From positions 1,860,001 through 1,924,000 of the forward strand of contig NZ_CP053015.1 in the NCBI RefSeq assembly GCF_012979535.1: a DNA stretch of 64,000 nucleotides, read 5' to 3'. Under the pieces are notes generated by a model. That model was not told the origin of the DNA and made no database searches. It was given only the letters and a program-made list of their open reading frames with translations. The DNA comes from Sphingomonas lacunae. Lineage in GTDB: Bacteria; Pseudomonadota; Alphaproteobacteria; Sphingomonadales; Sphingomonadaceae. Shown here piece by piece: positions 61,821 through 64,000 of this stretch (positions within the stretch are counted from its first letter, which is position 1; the number at the start of each line of letters is the position of its first letter). A program made the translations under genes and the position numbers.

Positions 61821-62660
61821 TCAGTCCTCGGCAACCATGGTTGCCTCAATGTGGCCGAGTCCATCGATTTCGCACCGGACCACATCCCCTGCCTTCAGGA
61901 ACTGGCGCGGGTCCATAGCAGCGCCAATTCCCCCTGGCGTGCCGGTGAACAGGCAATCGCCCGGCTCAAGCGTCATGCCGCGAGACAGATGTTCAACCTG
62001 CTGCCAGATATTGAAAACCAGATGCTTCGTGTTGGAACTTTGGCGTTGCTCCCCGTTGATGAAGCACCGAATGCCAAGATCGTGCGGGTCGCTGACCTCA
62101 TCGGCTGTGACGATCCAGGGGCCCATGGGAGCATGGGTGTCAAAACTCTTGCCGAACGACCACTGCTGTGTGGCGTGTTGGGCCATGCGTTCGGTAACAT
62201 CATTGCCCACACAGTAGCCGAAAACCCTGCCCGGAGCGTCCCCCGCAGGGATGTGCTTGCCGCCTTTGCCCATGATGGCCACCAGCTCGACTTCATAGTC
62301 GTTGGTGAAGGTGCCACGAGCGATTTCAATCGGGTCATACGGGCCGTTGACCGAGGTTTGCGCCTTGGTGAACCAGACTTGCTGTTCCGGCGTACCCATG
62401 TTCGATTCAGCAATATGATCAGCATAGTTGAGCCCGATCGCGAAAATCTTTCCGGGACGCTGAACAGGTGCTTCCAGCTTGACCGACGTCAGCGGTATGC
62501 CGCCACCGCTCGCCGCCTTCGCCTCCAGTTCAGGCTTGATGGCATCCCACTGGCGGATGAGGTCGATCATTGACCCCTCAATGCCGGTTTCGATCACGGT
62601 CTCGCCCGTTACAATCCCGGTTCGGGTGTGGCCATCGGCGGTGAAGGTGCAGAGTTTCAT
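61821..62660 (-). CDS. Fumarylacetoacetate hydrolase family protein
   Basis: 279 residues from the ATG at 62660, overlapping the dioxygenase stop as TGATG. The N-terminal domain MKLCTFTADGHTRTGIVTGE precedes the catalytic fold with KIFAIGLNYADHIAES, TNDYEVELVAIMGKGGK (metal-binding acidic residues), GYCVGNDVTERMAQ, GPWIVTADEVSDPHDL and FTGTPGGIGAAMDP. FAH enzymes cleave C-C bonds in 1,3-dicarbonyl or related ring-cleavage products, or act as hydratases. After an extradiol dioxygenase it is the logical hydrolase or decarboxylase step. Confidence 0.93.
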   Translation of the reverse strand: MKLCTFTADGHTRTGIVTGETVIETGIEGSMIDLIRQWDAIKPELEAKAASGGGIPLTSVKLEAPVQRPGKIFAIGLNYADHIAESNMGTPEQQVWFTKAQTSVNGPYDPIEIARGTFTNDYEVELVAIMGKGGKHIPAGDAPGRVFGYCVGNDVTERMAQHATQQWSFGKSFDTHAPMGPWIVTADEVSDPHDLGIRCFINGEQRQSSNTKHLVFNIWQQVEHLSRGMTLEPGDCLFTGTPGGIGAAMDPRQFLKAGDVVRCEIDGLGHIEATMVAED

Positions 62661-63676
62661 CAGGCAGTTTCCCTGTTTTTGCGACGGAAGAGGCCAAGAA
62701 CGCGCAAGCGCACGGCCATCAGAAACGAAACCAAGCCAGCGGGTGGTGCCACCCTGCCCGCGAACATCGGATGGGGTGTTCCCCATTGGACGTCGAGAAG
62801 CGCGCTCATCGGTTGTTTGTTGGGTGGATCGTCGGCTGTGAACAGGTCGCCGTCGGTCCAATGTTCCAATTCGTTGCCGAACGGGTCTTTCCAATAATCA
62901 AAAATCTGGCTGCCCATGATGTGGCGGCCGACGCCCCATGCCTGTTGCCGCTTGCGGGCTTTGAGATGCTGGTGACCGAGCATCAGGTCGTCGAGATTCG
63001 CCACTTCGAACGCCGCGTGAAGGATTCCCAGCTCACCCGGCAACTGGGCAAGGAAAAGGGTGTGATGGTCGGCCGGTTGGTCACCGCGGTCGCACCGCAT
63101 GAATGCACCCAGAGGGACATTGGCGGCCGCTTCGACCTCGTCCGAGGTAATGAATCCAAAGCGATCCTTGTACCATTGTTCGGATGCCCGGAAGTCGCTG
63201 ACCTTCAATACGGCATGTCCGATCCGACTGACATGGGCCGGGCCGGGATTGACCCGGACGGTTGCCCGATGCCGAGTTTTGGCCGCGGCACTGTTGCGTG
63301 GCGGGTCCGAAAAGGGGAGGGCAGGATCTGCGTTTGCCTGTCCTGCGACAACCTCAACCAGGTAGCCGTCCGGATCGGTCAACCGGACGATTTTACCACC
63401 GCCAGGTTCGTCAAGTTCATCGACACTCGTTCTCTCGCTGGCGGCGAGACGTTCCAGATCGGCAACGCTTGCCGCTCGAAAACCCACCGCCAGAAACCGG
63501 GCTGCACCCCGTTCGGTCACATGGACAAACGGACGGCCGTCCGTTGCACGGCCATAGAGCCGGCCCGCTGTTTCGAAGCATGTCAGCCCGAAGTCCTCAA
63601 GGAATGAACGCATGGCCGAAAGGTCCGGCGCGGCATAGCGGACATGGGCAATGTCTTCGATGCGGATCGTGCTCAT
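62660..63676 (-). CDS. Extradiol ring-cleavage dioxygenase, VOC family
   Basis: 338 residues from the ATG at 63676 (GGGAG nine bases upstream); a TTG six bases earlier is less likely. Two VOC modules are present: residues 6-115 (IEDIAHVRYAAPDLSAMRSF) and about 150-280 (RIGHAVLKVSDFRASEQWYK). Iron ligands are probably the His in IGHAVLKV, the His in ILHAAFEVAN and the Glu in GNELEHWTDG, as in catechol 2,3-dioxygenases. It would open a catechol ring next to the hydroxyls. It is the first gene of the operon. The C-terminal 40 residues, with a basic tail (RLRVLGLFRRKNRETA), exceed the usual length. Confidence 0.9.
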   Translation of the reverse strand: MSTIRIEDIAHVRYAAPDLSAMRSFLEDFGLTCFETAGRLYGRATDGRPFVHVTERGAARFLAVGFRAASVADLERLAASERTSVDELDEPGGGKIVRLTDPDGYLVEVVAGQANADPALPFSDPPRNSAAAKTRHRATVRVNPGPAHVSRIGHAVLKVSDFRASEQWYKDRFGFITSDEVEAAANVPLGAFMRCDRGDQPADHHTLFLAQLPGELGILHAAFEVANLDDLMLGHQHLKARKRQQAWGVGRHIMGSQIFDYWKDPFGNELEHWTDGDLFTADDPPNKQPMSALLDVQWGTPHPMFAGRVAPPAGLVSFLMAVRLRVLGLFRRKNRETA

Positions 63677-63716
63677 CAGCAAGCTCTCCCGTCCCAGGTA
63701 CTGCCCGAATCGTTAG

Positions 63717-63759
63717 TTGACTATTTGGTCAAGTTATTGACACCGGGGTGGCCGGTCAA
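63717..63759. promoter_or_regulatory. Paired TTGAC/GTCAA inverted repeats
   Basis: TTGAC-TATTTG-GTCAA (63717-63732) is followed by TTGAC (63737-63741) and GTCAA (63755-63759). They fill the 96-base gap between the divergent dioxygenase and TetR starts. Palindromes of this size are typical for TetR repressors; the first pair is the best candidate site. Confidence 0.6.
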
Positions 63760-63772
63760 GTAGGTTGCTCTC

Positions 63773-64000
63773 ATGTCCGCCTTGCCCAAAAATCCCCGCT
63801 CCCAGCGTACCTATCGCGCTCTTGTGGTAGCCGGTTTGGAACTGCTTGCAGAACGCCCGATAGACGCACTTGCAGTTGACGAGATTGTCAGCCGGGCGCG
63901 AGTAGCAAAGGGAAGCTTTTTCAATCACTTTCATGACAAAGCTGCTTTTGGTCGGGCGATTGGTGGGGAAATCCGTACTGAGCTCGAGGAACGCATTGGT
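63773..64000 (+). CDS. TetR-family regulator (partial, C-terminus beyond window)
   Basis: The first 76 codons are in the window and open at the right edge. They encode a TetR HTH: TYRALVVAGLELLAERPIDA, EIVSRARVAKGSFFNHFHDK, with the recognition helix at GSFFNHF. The gene is divergent from the aromatic operon over a pair of inverted repeats and is its probable repressor. The ligand domain lies outside. Confidence 0.9.
   Translation, partial: MSALPKNPRSQRTYRALVVAGLELLAERPIDALAVDEIVSRARVAKGSFFNHFHDKAAFGRAIGGEIRTELEERIG

Noticed and set aside
1..64000. CRISPR arrays, rRNA, tRNA or prophage genes
   Set aside because: No regularly spaced repeats, no rRNA or tRNA sequence, and no phage structural genes were seen on reading both strands.

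Overview
The window reads as chromosomal DNA of a free-living alphaproteobacterium, most likely a member of the Sphingomonadales. The reasons are three large TonB-dependent receptors with the plug wording usual in sphingomonads, a fused CysN/C, an HWE-type sensor kinase, a flavin-dependent halogenase beside a TonB receptor, high GC, and dense operons with many ATGA stop/start overlaps. This placement is inference from gene content; no rRNA or tRNA gene was seen.

Layout. 1-3.1 kb: copper resistance (copA-copB-copC leftward, csoR rightward) around a G-tract operator. 3.1-5.1 kb: orphan MASE1/HWE kinase. 5.1-7.9 kb: three-gene surface-polymer type operon (HAD phosphatase, CDP-glycerol-type transferase, FkbM methyltransferase). 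8.0-10.6 kb: PepSY protein plus OmpR-type two-component pair. 10.6-15.5 kb: two divergent sensor kinases and a stand-alone receiver with no DNA-binding output nearby. 15.5-18.3 kb: FMN 2-hydroxyacid dehydrogenase plus ThDP enzyme. 18.4-19.1 kb: 1-Cys peroxiredoxin. 19.2-22.4 kb: SurE-like nucleotidase plus TonB receptor, facing an IclR regulator and a decayed FAH-type hydrolase gene (to 24 kb). 24.1-32.9 kb: TonB receptor, LysR, D-amino-acid dehydrogenase and two gamma-glutamyltransferases. 33.1-37.8 kb: sulfate activation (cysD-cysNC-cysQ) with a divergent LuxR-type regulator. 38.1-42.5 kb: hexuronate genes (uxaC-uxuB / uxaA). 42.6-46.2 kb: TetR plus an exported redox/PLP three-gene unit. 46.2-58.5 kb: a beta-glucan type utilisation locus (GH3, sugar MFS, GH16, TonB receptor, halogenase, LacI, second MFS). 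58.45-59.6 kb: an IS5-family element with a nonsense mutation and an IS6-family fragment. 59.6-64 kb: an aromatic catabolic operon (VOC dioxygenase, FAH hydrolase, NAD(P)-binding protein, FAD monooxygenase) with a divergent TetR gene cut by the window end.

The general picture is an oligotrophic heterotroph that imports polymers and odd small molecules through TonB receptors, cleaves them in the periplasm and controls each small regulon with a local regulator and a short palindromic operator. Several operators are visible: TATACC/GGTATA for CsoR, TGTCCCG/CGGGACA near IclR, two AACGTT palindromes 22 bp apart near the TonB/halogenase pair, and TTGAC/GTCAA repeats near the terminal TetR gene.

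The least familiar unit is the lipoprotein cytochrome / Tat-exported aldonolactone-oxidase-like flavoprotein / Tat-exported DSD1-like PLP protein at 43.2-46.2 kb. It looks like a periplasmic oxidation chain with an unknown substrate.
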